A stretch of DNA of 8,427 nucleotides from Geobacter sp. UBA1603. GTDB taxonomy: Bacteria > Desulfobacterota > Desulfuromonadia > Geobacterales > Pseudopelobacteraceae. The notes under the pieces are model-generated. The model did not search any database. It saw nothing but the letters and a program-made list of their open reading frames with translations, and was not told the origin of the DNA. Of the stretch, positions 1-6,322 are shown one piece after another. Position numbers and translations under genes: made by a program. Numbering within the stretch: the stretch's first letter is position 1; each line of letters begins with the position of its first letter. The DNA is taken from positions 4,524 through 12,950 of the forward strand of contig DCNF01000042.1 in the NCBI GenBank assembly GCA_002322035.1. The letters are read 5' to 3'.

Positions 1-371
1 CAGCGGGCCAGGCCGATCATGATCAGCCCCACCAGATAGTCCGGCTTATCCGGCAGGAGCAGGGCGGCCAGCACGAACATCAGCACCGGCCCGATCAGCC
101 AGTTCTGTATCAGCGACAATCCGAGAATCTTCTTGTTCTGAAAAACCTCCGGCATATCCTCGTACTTCACCTTGGCAAAGGGTGGATACATCATGACAAT
201 CAGGCCGATGGCAATCGGGATGTTGGTGGTGCCGACCTGGAAGCGATTGATGAATGATTCCACGCCGGGAACACAATAACCAAGGCCAACACCGAGCGCC
301 ATGGCGGCAAAGATCCACAGGGTCAGCCAGCGGTCGAGAAAAGACAGCTTACGGGAAAGATGTTCACTCAT
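1..371 (-). CDS. acr3: ACR3-family arsenite efflux transporter, N-terminal part (runs off the window)
   Basis: Integral inner-membrane permease that exports arsenite, completing the detoxification begun by ArsC. The visible 123 residues begin [20 protein letters not shown] and hold four hydrophobic segments: about residues 15-32, 45-60, 78-100 and 108 onward. They include the family-like stretches [32 protein letters not shown] and LIMIGLAR. Full members have about 350 residues and ten membrane spans, so roughly two thirds is missing here. The window stops two bases into the codon after GLAR. Those two bases are TG, which fits the conserved transport cysteine expected next in this family, but the third base is not visible. 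The ATG overlaps the end of arsC by 8 bp and has its own Shine-Dalgarno AAGGAG (378-383) six bases upstream, so the two genes are probably translationally coupled. It is distinct from the unrelated ArsB family. Confidence 0.93.
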   Translation of the reverse strand, partial: MSEHLSRKLSFLDRWLTLWIFAAMALGVGLGYCVPGVESFINRFQVGTTNIPIAIGLIVMMYPPFAKVKYEDMPEVFQNKKILGLSLIQNWLIGPVLMFVLAALLLPDKPDYLVGLIMIGLAR

Positions 372-786
372 CTTCTGCTCCTTTAAGATACTCGGTGAGT
401 CTTCTCAGGATTTCGTCGCGTACCCGGCGGAACTCGGGCAGCACCTCTTCGGCAGTGCCAGGAAGTCGGGACGGGTCATCAAAACCGATGTGCACCCGCC
501 TCACCCCGCCGAAGAACAGAGGACACTGCTCGTTGGCAGAGTCGCACAGGGTGATGACGTAATCGAACTGCTGACCGGCAAATTGGTCGATGGTTTTAGA
601 AGAGTGATGGGAGATATCGATACCCAGTTCCGCCAGAACCTGCATAGCCAGAGGATTGACCCTGGTTGCTTCGGTGCCGGCGGAGAATGCTTCGAATCGG
701 CCATCGAGGTAGTGGTTGATCAACCCTTCGGCCATCTGGGATCTACAGGAGTTGTGGGTACAGAGAAAGAGGACACGTTTTTTCAT
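364..786 (-). CDS. arsC: Arsenate reductase, thioredoxin-coupled (low-molecular-weight tyrosine phosphatase fold)
   Basis: Cytoplasmic enzyme that reduces arsenate to arsenite for export by ACR3. The 140 residues begin [20 protein letters not shown]. The phosphatase P-loop CX5R lies at C9-R15. The two further redox cysteines are C81 and C88 in [10 protein letters not shown], as in the thioredoxin-linked S. aureus-type enzyme. The DP dipeptide at D104-P105 is the likely general acid. Length is normal for the family. An in-frame ATG at 820-822 would add twelve residues (MTYICLSGYIGI). I prefer the ATG at 784-786 because family members start just before the first beta strand, and because the upstream codons lie inside an apparent promoter. 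No good Shine-Dalgarno precedes 786, only GGAATC directly abutting the ATG, which suits a leaderless or very short-leader message. The gene sits between arsR and acr3 and overlaps acr3 by 8 bp. Confidence 0.95.
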   Translation of the reverse strand: MKKRVLFLCTHNSCRSQMAEGLINHYLDGRFEAFSAGTEATRVNPLAMQVLAELGIDISHHSSKTIDQFAGQQFDYVITLCDSANEQCPLFFGGVRRVHIGFDDPSRLPGTAEEVLPEFRRVRDEILRRLTEYLKGAEDE

Positions 787-792
787 GATTCC

Positions 793-822
793 AATATATC
801 CGCTTAAGCAGATATAAGTCAA
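793..822 (-). promoter_or_regulatory. Candidate sigma70-type promoter of arsC-acr3
   Basis: On the minus strand, TTGACT (817-822) and TATATT (793-798) each match the consensus hexamers at five of six positions and are 18 bases apart. The usual distance from the -10 box puts the start at about 786, which is the A of the arsC ATG. That suggests a leaderless or near-leaderless transcript. The position between arsR and arsC would let arsC-acr3 be expressed separately from arsR. This is inferred from sequence only. Confidence 0.6.
795..816. promoter_or_regulatory. 22-bp imperfect palindrome in the arsC promoter, candidate ArsR operator
   Basis: TATATC and GATATA flank a GCTTAAGC core. Ten of eleven base pairs are symmetric, the only mismatch being 801 against 810. 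The palindrome fills the spacer between the -35 and -10 boxes and overlaps the -10 box, a classic place for a repressor. ArsR proteins bind AT-rich inverted repeats in such positions, and arsR is the adjacent gene. That ArsR is the binder is inference. Confidence 0.55.
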
Positions 823-851
823 TCACATTTTACGCAATACACGGTTGGCTG

Positions 852-878
852 CTACAGAAGTAGATGCGTTAGACGCAT
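852..878 (-). other. Two small inverted repeats at the arsR stop codon
   Basis: ATGCGT (864-869) and ACGCAT (873-878) form a perfect 6-bp inverted repeat with a 3-base gap that overlaps the arsR TAA (869-871). Next to it CTAC (852-855) and GTAG (860-863) form a weaker 4-bp repeat. No T-tract follows on the minus strand, so this is not a convincing terminator. It could be a weak mRNA hairpin or a protein site between arsR and arsC. Confidence 0.3.
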
Positions 879-1216
879 CCCGTCGTTTTCTCTTTTAAAA
901 ATGCTTCCAGAGCCGAACGATCAGCTGCCGCTTCAGGAAGGTCAGTGGCATGCCGTTTAAGGGTAGCAAGCATTTCTTTGCAGATGTCACAGCTTTCCCG
1001 GCTAAGTTGGTAATACATCCAGACTCCTTGACGACGTATGTCAACCCAGCAGGTTCGCTTGAGATACGCCAAATGGCGTGACACGGTTGATTGGGGAAGC
1101 CCCAGCACTGCCATTAGATCACAGACGCATAATTCCCCTTCACTCTGTAAGAGCAGAATGATACGCAAGCGAATCGGGTCGGAGAGGGCCTTCATAGTTT
1201 GGGATAAATGCTTCAT
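869..1216 (-). CDS. arsR: ArsR-family arsenic-responsive transcriptional repressor
   Basis: Cytoplasmic winged-helix dimer that in this family represses ars genes and leaves DNA when As(III) or Sb(III) binds. The 115 residues contain the metal-binding motif ELCVCDL with C30 and C32, matching E. coli-type ArsR. A helix-turn-helix follows, with recognition helix about residues 41-52 (PQSTVSRHLAYL), then the wing near residues 58-70. Further cysteines are C56, C76, C79 (a CxxC pair) and C114. Length is usual for the family. The ATG has a Shine-Dalgarno GAGGA at 1226-1230, nine bases upstream. Transcription is away from htpG and toward arsC, with 82 bp before the arsC start. Autoregulation is likely by family habit. 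A candidate operator palindrome lies 43-56 bp upstream, but I see no convincing -35/-10 pair for arsR itself. Confidence 0.95.
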   Translation of the reverse strand: MKHLSQTMKALSDPIRLRIILLLQSEGELCVCDLMAVLGLPQSTVSRHLAYLKRTCWVDIRRQGVWMYYQLSRESCDICKEMLATLKRHATDLPEAAADRSALEAFLKEKTTGCV

Positions 1217-1258
1217 TATGTTTTGTCCTCTCGAAAGAGTGAGTAAATTTGTGATGTA

Positions 1259-1272
1259 TGTTTGTACAAACA
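1259..1272. promoter_or_regulatory. Perfect 14-bp palindrome, candidate operator between arsR and htpG
   Basis: TGTTTGTACAAACA is fully self-complementary. It lies 43-56 bp upstream of the arsR start and about 55 bp upstream of the proposed htpG -35 box. A second TTTGT occurs at 1248-1252. The size and place fit a dimeric repressor site. It does not resemble the palindrome in front of arsC, so ArsR itself or another regulator are both possible. Confidence 0.45.
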
Positions 1273-1327
1273 GACAATTACCGCAAGTTTTTTATGCGTA
1301 AAATTTAACGGCACATTGCCATTCCCC

Positions 1328-1356
1328 TTGAAAATAGACTCTTCAGTTATTATGTT
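1328..1356 (+). promoter_or_regulatory. Candidate htpG promoter
   Basis: TTGAAA (1328-1333) and TATGTT (1351-1356) are 17 bases apart, giving five of six and four of six matches to the sigma70 hexamers. The preceding CCCC makes the -35 region read CCCCTTGAAA. This also resembles the CTTGAAA of heat-shock (RpoH) promoters, but no CCCCAT-like -10 box is present, so the sigma factor is undecided. The expected start near 1363 leaves a leader of about 34 bases before the ATG. Confidence 0.45.
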
Positions 1357-1389
1357 CAAAGTTGTAATCCCATCCCGCAAAGGAGAAAG

Positions 1390-1399
1390 CATACGTATG
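1390..1399 (+). promoter_or_regulatory. 10-bp perfect palindrome covering the htpG start codon
   Basis: CATACGTATG is self-complementary and contains the ATG. It lies just 3' of the Shine-Dalgarno AAAGGAG (1379-1385), which is 11 bases from the ATG, slightly farther than usual. Without a loop it cannot fold on itself as a hairpin, but it could be a DNA-binding site or an RNA pairing site. Confidence 0.25.
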
Positions 1400-3334
1400 T
1401 CCAAAACCACAAAACAGTTCCAGACCGAGGTAACCCAGCTTCTCGACCTGGTCATCCATTCCCTCTACTCAAACCGCGACATTTTTCTGCGCGAGCTGAT
1501 CTCAAATGCTTCAGACGCCATTGATAAAGCCCGCTTCGAATCGCATTCAGACGAGAAGCTGCTTGAAGGGAACAGTGATTGGAAAATAAAGCTGATTCCG
1601 GACAAGGAGGCCGGAACCCTGACGATCCGCGACAACGGCATCGGCATGACCGCCACAGAGGTTGAAGAGAACATCGGCACCATCGCCCGTTCCGGCACCA
1701 AGGCATTCATGCAGGCCCTGAAAGATAAGGCGTCCACCGATAACCCGGAGCTGATCGGGCAGTTCGGAGTCGGTTTTTATGCTTCATTCATGGTGGCCGA
1801 CAGGGTCACGCTTGAGACGAGAAAAGGCGGGACCGATGGGGCCTCCGGCTGCAGATGGGAGTCTACCGGCGATGGCAGTTATACCATCGAGGATATACAC
1901 CGCAATGATCGCGGTACCGAGATCACCCTGCACCTGAAAGAGGAGTTCAAATCCTATCTCGACGAATGGAAAATCCGCTCCATCGTCAAGAAATACTCCG
2001 ACTACATCCAGTATCCGGTGGTGATGGACATCACCCGCACCGAGAAGCCGAAGGGAGTTAACGGCGAGGAGATCGAGGGGGCCGGCGAGATCGAGAAGAC
2101 CGAGGAGCAAACTCTTAATTCCATGAAGGCCATCTGGGCCCGCCCCAAGAGCGAGGTGACCGAAGAGGAGTACACCGAGTTCTACAAGCACGTTTCCCAT
2201 GATTATGAAAATCCGTTCAGGACAATCCATTTTTCAGCCGAGGGGACCAGCGAATTCAAGGCACTGCTCTACCTGCCGTCAAAAAAGCCCTTCGATCTCT
2301 TCATGGGCGACCGCAAGAAGGGGCTGCAGCTCTATGTCAAACGGGTATTCATCACCGACAAGTGCGAGGAGTTGATCCCCGACTACCTGCGCTTCGTTAA
2401 AGGAGTGGTCGATTCCAGCGACCTGCCGCTCAACGTTTCCCGTGAAATCCTGCAGGAAGATGTCCAGATCAAACGGATCCAGAAAAGCATCGTTGGCAAA
2501 GTTCTTTCGACTTTATCAGAGGTTAAGGAGAAATCCTTTGATGATTACGTGACGTTCTGGAAAGAGTTCGGTCAGGTGATCAAGGAAGGGCTGCATTTCG
2601 ATTACGCCAACAAGGAGAAACTGCAGGAGTTGGTGCTGTTCGAAAGCACAGCCACCGAAGCCGGGGCCTACGTCACCCTCAAGCAGTACGTGGAGCGGAT
2701 GCCCGAGGGACAGAAGGAGATCTACTATATCACCGGTACCAGCCGCGAAGCGCTCGAGCAGTCGCCACATCTGGAGGCCTTCCGCGCCAAAGGTTACGAG
2801 GTGCTGTTCATGACCGACCCGGTGGATGAGTGGGTCGTCCAGTCGCTGCATGAGTATGAGGAAAAACAGCTGAAAGCCGCCGACCGGGGCGATATTGATC
2901 TGGACAGCGACGATGAGAAGAAGGAAAAGGAGCAGAAGCGGGAGGAGGCCAAAAAGGAGTTCGGCGACCTGATCGGCTTTATCGGTGACCATCTGAAGGA
3001 TAAGGTCAAAGAGGTGCGTTTCTCCAACCGCCTGACCGAGAGCGCCTGCTGCCTGGTGGCCGAGGAATTCGGCATGAATGCCAATATGGAGCGGATCATG
3101 AAAGCGCTGAACCAGAGCGTTCCTGAATCCAAACGTATTCTGGAGTTGAACCCTGCACATCCGCTGCTCAAGTCCATGTCATCGATCTTCTCCCATGACA
3201 AGGAAGCGGCAGTCCTCAAGGATTATGCCGACCTGCTCTTCGACCAGGCGCTCCTGACCGAAGGTTCGCCGATTAAGGATCCGCTCCGTTTTACGAAGCT
3301 GGTCAGTGATCTGATGGTCAAGGCTGCCTCGTAG
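1397..3334 (+). CDS. htpG: Molecular chaperone HtpG (bacterial Hsp90)
   Basis: Cytosolic ATP-driven homodimeric chaperone that remodels and protects proteins under heat, oxidative or metal stress. The 645 residues cover the full family length. The GHKL ATPase domain (about 1-215) has the N-box [10 protein letters not shown] at 32-41 (E33, N37), DNGIGM at 79-84 and the lid/glycine motif GQFGVGFYA at 121-129. The middle domain follows, with [11 protein letters not shown] at 343-353, whose R349 is the likely catalytic arginine. A highly charged stretch at 502-521 precedes the C-terminal dimerisation domain, which contains LELNPAHPL at 582-590. The frame is open upstream to 1262, but I choose ATG 1397. 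The family begins [16 protein letters not shown] there, AAAGGAG precedes it, and the candidate promoter lies inside the upstream extension. It diverges from arsR, is monocistronic, and ends in a strong terminator. Confidence 0.98.
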   Translation: MSKTTKQFQTEVTQLLDLVIHSLYSNRDIFLRELISNASDAIDKARFESHSDEKLLEGNSDWKIKLIPDKEAGTLTIRDNGIGMTATEVEENIGTIARSGTKAFMQALKDKASTDNPELIGQFGVGFYASFMVADRVTLETRKGGTDGASGCRWESTGDGSYTIEDIHRNDRGTEITLHLKEEFKSYLDEWKIRSIVKKYSDYIQYPVVMDITRTEKPKGVNGEEIEGAGEIEKTEEQTLNSMKAIWARPKSEVTEEEYTEFYKHVSHDYENPFRTIHFSAEGTSEFKALLYLPSKKPFDLFMGDRKKGLQLYVKRVFITDKCEELIPDYLRFVKGVVDSSDLPLNVSREILQEDVQIKRIQKSIVGKVLSTLSEVKEKSFDDYVTFWKEFGQVIKEGLHFDYANKEKLQELVLFESTATEAGAYVTLKQYVERMPEGQKEIYYITGTSREALEQSPHLEAFRAKGYEVLFMTDPVDEWVVQSLHEYEEKQLKAADRGDIDLDSDDEKKEKEQKREEAKKEFGDLIGFIGDHLKDKVKEVRFSNRLTESACCLVAEEFGMNANMERIMKALNQSVPESKRILELNPAHPLLKSMSSIFSHDKEAAVLKDYADLLFDQALLTEGSPIKDPLRFTKLVSDLMVKAAS

Positions 3335-3345
3335 GCGCCAGCCAG

Positions 3346-3376
3346 AGCCCGGCAGAAACCTGCCGGGCTTTTTTTT
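3346..3376 (+). terminator. Rho-independent terminator of htpG
   Basis: AGCCCGGCA (3346-3354) pairs perfectly with TGCCGGGCT (3361-3369) across a 6-base loop. Eight T residues (3369-3376) follow, overlapping the last stem base. It begins 12 bases after the htpG stop. On the minus strand no T-tract follows, so it is a poor terminator for the convergent operon, whose last stop codon (3375-3377) overlaps the T-tract. Confidence 0.93.
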
Positions 3377-4043
3377 ACTTAAGTATCGGGATAATCCTTT
3401 CCAGATCAAGCAGTACAGCTCCCGGAATCACTGTGTCACACTCGTTGCGAGGCTGGCCGGTCAGCCGTTTGATCAGTTCCCGGAACAGCAGTAGTTCCTG
3501 GGCAAAAAGCTGATTGAAGGGGTGGCGCAGATCTTTAAGCGTTGATGGGTCGATGTCGGTGAAATTGAGCGTACACCAGTCGTCGAACAGCTCTTCACCA
3601 CTGGTGTCGATCAGGGGAATTCCGTTCAGGCGGCAGGTCATGGGGCGATATTCGTAGACAAGGCAGCGGCCGTCTGCACCAAGCAGCACACAGGGTGTCT
3701 CATCATCCTCCGGCATGATCAGGTCCCACTGTTCTTCCGGCAGGTGATTCAGCAGCCAGGGAGAGGCAAATCCCGGATGTCTGGTCGATGCTTCCCGCAG
3801 GCATTTAACCGACCTGGAGCAGACTTCGTCTGCCTGTGCCGGGTCAAGGCCGGTCAATCCTTCCTTCAGGTAGAGCGCATCAAGCAGGGTGATGTCAAAT
3901 AAGCCCCGACAGCAGGCAGAACAGCCGGAGCGGCAGGAAATTCTGCCGGAATGGCGCTGCAGGCAGCCTGAAAACCAGCTGTCAATTTCCTTCAACAGCA
4001 ATCGATACTGTTCAAACACGTCCTTGAGTTTAGCGGCCGGCAT
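3375..4043 (-). CDS. YkgJ-family cysteine-cluster protein (putative Zn/Fe-chelating domain)
   Basis: Probable cytoplasmic metal-binding protein of unknown biochemical role. The 222 residues contain the family signature CX3CX2CC at C37, C41, C44 and C45. A second group follows at C118, C127 and C137 in the context GRCLVYEYRPMTCRLNG, plus C157. The C-Y-RP-CR pattern is typical of the CxxCxxCC (YkgJ/UPF0153-like) family, thought to bind zinc or an iron-sulfur cluster. No signal peptide or membrane segment is seen. The rest looks alpha-helical with no other recognised motif. The ATG lies 14 bp inside the end of the deacetylase gene and has GAGG a few bases upstream, so translation is probably coupled. 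It is the last gene of the cco-cheX-deacetylase run and is convergent with htpG. A role in cluster handling for the oxidase is possible but is inference from position only. Confidence 0.85.
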   Translation of the reverse strand: MPAAKLKDVFEQYRLLLKEIDSWFSGCLQRHSGRISCRSGCSACCRGLFDITLLDALYLKEGLTGLDPAQADEVCSRSVKCLREASTRHPGFASPWLLNHLPEEQWDLIMPEDDETPCVLLGADGRCLVYEYRPMTCRLNGIPLIDTSGEELFDDWCTLNFTDIDPSTLKDLRHPFNQLFAQELLLFRELIKRLTGQPRNECDTVIPGAVLLDLERIIPILK

Positions 4044-5262
4044 TGGGCCTCACCCGTGCGGCGACCGTTTCTGAACGGCTCAAGACCCCGAAGTGGTATC
4101 CCTGCTGCTTCAGCTTCGGGATCAGCGACCGGAGCGCTTTCAGGGTCGTCTCGTGTCCGGCCCCGTCATGAAAAAGCATGACAATGTGGCGTTTGCCGCT
4201 GCGCTGCAGGCTGCCGAGTACCGTCTGCTCGATGTAGCCGGCATCTTTTGCCCCGCGTCTGGTTGAATCGTTGCTGTTAATATCCCAGTCAATAACCTGG
4301 CCTCCTTCAGCCGCTACACGGCTTACAAGCGCCCTGTCGGAAGCGCCGTAGGGGATTCGCACCAGTTTGCCGTCGCCGCCCAGGCGGTCAAGCATGGCGG
4401 CAGTCCGGGCGACCTCGCTGTGCTCGCTCTCAAAGGAATTTTTCAGCTTGAGCAGGTTGTGTGAAAGGGTGTGATTGCCGACCCGATGCCCGAGGGCGAT
4501 GGTTTTTGAAAGTGTTTTTTCATGGCCGGGGATATTGCTTCCCAGGGCGAAGAATGTTGCTTTGACACCCTGTGAAGCCAGGTAATCGGCGATCGGCAGT
4601 GTCAAGCGGGAAGGACCGTCATCAAAGGTAAGATAGATGGTGATCCGGCCTATTTCCCGTGCAGGAATTGATCCGGCCTGATGCAGGGGCTGTGGGGTCG
4701 GCAAAGCTTTTTTGGCGGTCTTTTTGGTGGCAGATTTTTCTGGCTGGTCAGGCCGTTTTCCGGCTTGATCGGGTGGTGAAGCGGATGGGGTCTCCGGCCC
4801 GCTCGCATCCTGATGGGTGGGCGACGGAGCAGGGGAGGGGGGAGTGTGCGGCCCCGGTTGTTCAATCAGCTGGCTGACGCTGACCGTATCACGGGAAATG
4901 ATGACCATTTCTGGGGGCATATCCGGGGATGGCTCGACAGTCAAGACCGAGCCATCCCTGATTGTACTAGCGAGCAGGTGGCGGTAAAGCAGCCGGCTTT
5001 TCTGACTGGCCAGCTGATAAAGCGGTTCGGCGTCCTCCGGCAGATGTGCGGCAGAGTAACGATCGCCGAGTGCAATCGTCTGGCGGATGCTGTCGGTTTC
5101 GTCCGGAGCGAATGTTTCCACTCCTGCGGCAATGGCTGTCGCGAAGCGGCTGGCGGCATCGTCACGCCAGCTGGGGCCCCCAGGGGCACCAGCGCAGCCG
5201 GTGAGTATGACAGCGAGTGCTACGAGCCAGACAATAAAACAGTGGACACGCAGGGAGATCAC
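4030..5262 (-). CDS. Lipoprotein polysaccharide deacetylase (NodB homology domain)
   Basis: Predicted envelope enzyme removing acetyl groups from peptidoglycan or another N-acetylated glycan. The 410 residues begin with a lipoprotein signal: hydrophobic 8-21 and lipobox L20-T-G-C23. Alanine rather than aspartate follows the cysteine, which favours the outer membrane. Residues 30-130 are helical and unrecognised. Residues 135-195 are a Pro/Ser/Ala/Lys-rich linker. The NodB domain (about 206-395) has TFDDGP (212-217), the metal histidines in HTLSH (264-268), RIPYG (302-306), WDINSND (326-332) and the catalytic LFHDG (H365), so all five motifs look intact. The start is GTG. It is the only usual initiation codon between the in-frame TAG of cheX and the signal peptide, and it has no Shine-Dalgarno: C-rich sequence precedes it. 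Initiation probably depends on ribosomes finishing cheX. The 3' end overlaps the YkgJ-type gene by 14 bp. The substrate is unknown. Confidence 0.92.
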   Translation of the reverse strand: MISLRVHCFIVWLVALAVILTGCAGAPGGPSWRDDAASRFATAIAAGVETFAPDETDSIRQTIALGDRYSAAHLPEDAEPLYQLASQKSRLLYRHLLASTIRDGSVLTVEPSPDMPPEMVIISRDTVSVSQLIEQPGPHTPPSPAPSPTHQDASGPETPSASPPDQAGKRPDQPEKSATKKTAKKALPTPQPLHQAGSIPAREIGRITIYLTFDDGPSRLTLPIADYLASQGVKATFFALGSNIPGHEKTLSKTIALGHRVGNHTLSHNLLKLKNSFESEHSEVARTAAMLDRLGGDGKLVRIPYGASDRALVSRVAAEGGQVIDWDINSNDSTRRGAKDAGYIEQTVLGSLQRSGKRHIVMLFHDGAGHETTLKALRSLIPKLKQQGYHFGVLSRSETVAARVRPNAGR

Positions 5263-5277
5263 AGGTGGGAGGGGGCG

Positions 5278-5775
5278 CTACATATAGACCATGACTTTAA
5301 TGGTGATTTCACCATCAGCGGTGGTAAACGGTATGGTCACACCTTTGCACTGCACATTGATGCTGCTGTTTTCATCAGCTTCCGGCGGTTCCGAAACCGC
5401 TCGCAGCTGCCCGGAAACGATCAGCGGCAGGCCGAGCGCAACGCTGCCGTACTGCTCGTGGTAACGGGTCTTGAATACGCCGGCGATATTGTTGGCCAGC
5501 TCGCCGACCGCATCACGAATCGACTCTTCATCTGCCTCATCAATCATCAGGAGTTCTTTGGCAACACACTGCGCCGAACGCCGATCAGTGGCGAAAATGA
5601 TATAGCCGACCCGGTCACCGGCTACCCCGACAATTCCGGTTACGTCGGAATCAACCGGATCCACCCTTTTTTCGACCTTGCCCGCCAGAAGCTCTATGTT
5701 CATGTAGCTTTTAAAGGTGTCCTGGGTTGCCGACATGATCGTAAACATTATTTCTTCGAACGAAATTGAAGCCAC
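5278..5775 (-). CDS. cheX: CheX-family chemotaxis phosphatase
   Basis: Predicted cytoplasmic CheY-P phosphatase of the CheC/CheX/FliY group. The 165 residues carry one copy of the catalytic signature D/S-x3-E-x2-N as D88-AVG-E92-LA-N95, followed by G99. Strands and helices match the CheX domain from end to end, starting ASISFEEIMFTIMSATQDTF. Length is normal for a stand-alone CheX, and no receiver domain is attached. The start is GTG at 5773-5775, chosen for a strong GGAGGA Shine-Dalgarno seven bases upstream. A later ATG (residue 10) would remove the first helix. It begins 34 bp after ccoP with no terminator between, and its TAG is 15 bp before the deacetylase GTG in the same frame. No other chemotaxis gene is visible nearby. 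Its partner response regulator is unknown. Such orphan CheX proteins can act on CheY-like proteins outside motility. A role in an oxygen or redox response is inference from the operon. Confidence 0.88.
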   Translation of the reverse strand: MASISFEEIMFTIMSATQDTFKSYMNIELLAGKVEKRVDPVDSDVTGIVGVAGDRVGYIIFATDRRSAQCVAKELLMIDEADEESIRDAVGELANNIAGVFKTRYHEQYGSVALGLPLIVSGQLRAVSEPPEADENSSINVQCKGVTIPFTTADGEITIKVMVYM

Positions 5776-5781
5776 GGATGA

Positions 5782-5787
5782 TCCTCC
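5782..5787 (-). promoter_or_regulatory. Strong Shine-Dalgarno fixing the GTG start of cheX
   Basis: GGAGGA on the minus strand lies seven bases before GTG at 5773-5775 and decides that start over the internal ATG at codon 10. Confidence 0.8.
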
Positions 5788-5809
5788 AGAGCAATAAATG
5801 TGCTGTGCG

Positions 5810-6298
5810 CTATTTTACCGTAAGCAGATATTCAACAATGCTTTCGATCTGTTCGTGATTCAGCTGAGCGCTGAAGCCGGGCATCCCGTTGGGGCGCCCT
5901 TCGGCAATGCTTTTAGTGATGTCGGTGCGTCCTTTTCCGTATTTGTAGGCTGAAATCGACAGGTCTGGCCCGACGCTTCCCTTGGCGTTCTCACCGTGGC
6001 AGGCGGCACAGTTGGCCGCATAAAGCTGTTTCCCGGCTGCGATATAGGCCTGGATCTTATCTCCGGAAGGTTTGTAGGTTGCCGTGGCCTCGGCTTTCTG
6101 ATGGGCGGCCTGCTTGCGCTCGTCGCGGGCCTTGCGGGCCGAATCGGCCTCGCCCTGGGAGCTCCATCCGCTGAAAAGATAGTAACCCATGAAGAGCACT
6201 CCCCATACGACCAGTATTCCCAAAAGGCCTCGAAAAACAGTCGGAGATTTCTGCTCGTCCCGGTAACGGATTCCATCATAATCCTGATGTTCTGACAT
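5810..6298 (-). CDS. ccoP: cbb3-type cytochrome c oxidase subunit CcoP-like, single-haem form
   Basis: Membrane-anchored cytochrome c subunit that passes electrons into the cbb3 oxidase. The 162 residues begin with a CcoP-like soluble end containing YDGIRYRDE (DGI at 8-10), then one membrane span about 24-44. A charged Ala/Lys/Arg linker (50-72) follows, then one class I cytochrome c domain with CAACH (C97, C100, H101) and probable axial M139 in NGMPGF. Textbook CcoP has about 300 residues and two such domains, so one haem domain is absent. The single domain closely resembles the extra C-terminal domain of the neighbouring CcoO (shared LY-C-A-CHG, GSVGP, NGMP). The ATG has AAGGAG (6308-6313) nine bases upstream. 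The gene follows ccoQ by 24 bp and precedes cheX by 34 bp. No frameshift or truncation scar is seen, so the short form appears genuine. Confidence 0.88.
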   Translation of the reverse strand: MSEHQDYDGIRYRDEQKSPTVFRGLLGILVVWGVLFMGYYLFSGWSSQGEADSARKARDERKQAAHQKAEATATYKPSGDKIQAYIAAGKQLYAANCAACHGENAKGSVGPDLSISAYKYGKGRTDITKSIAEGRPNGMPGFSAQLNHEQIESIVEYLLTVK

Positions 6299-6322
6299 GT
6301 CTCAGTGCTCCTTGTGGCGTAT

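Larger units (their letters stand above)
827..1304. repeat. 10-bp inverted repeat pair flanking arsR (ATTTTACGCA at 827-836, TGCGTAAAAT at 1295-1304)
   Basis: The identical decamer lies in the arsR-arsC gap and, in opposite orientation, in the arsR-htpG gap. Both sit in regulatory DNA of the ars cluster, so they could be half-sites of one regulator. A shared 10-mer between two stretches of this size is only mildly unlikely by chance, so support is weak. Confidence 0.2.

Noticed and set aside
301..807. 168-codon plus-strand frame over arsC and acr3
   Set aside because: It is antisense to arsC with its full set of catalytic motifs, and no family is recognisable in the antisense product.
787..822. 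Twelve-residue N-terminal extension of arsC
   Set aside because: It overlaps an apparent -35/-10 promoter and palindrome. The family starts directly before the first beta strand at MKKRVLFLC.
1262..1396. Upstream extension of htpG by 45 codons
   Set aside because: The extension contains the candidate promoter and lies before a good Shine-Dalgarno. HtpG proteins start at the equivalent of residue 46.
2516..3160. 214-codon minus-strand frame, rich in Leu and Phe, inside htpG
   Set aside because: It is antisense to the conserved middle and C-terminal domains of HtpG. The hydrophobic runs are the complement of its Lys/Glu-rich charged segment.
3346..3369. Terminator of the minus-strand operon using the htpG hairpin
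   Set aside because: The stem is symmetric, but no T-tract follows it on the minus strand, so it is supported only for htpG.
4813..5769. 318-codon open frame on the plus strand, antisense to the deacetylase and cheX
   Set aside because: It spans two well-supported genes on the other strand, has no recognisable domain and no good ribosome site, and its composition is what GC-rich codon use gives in an antisense frame.
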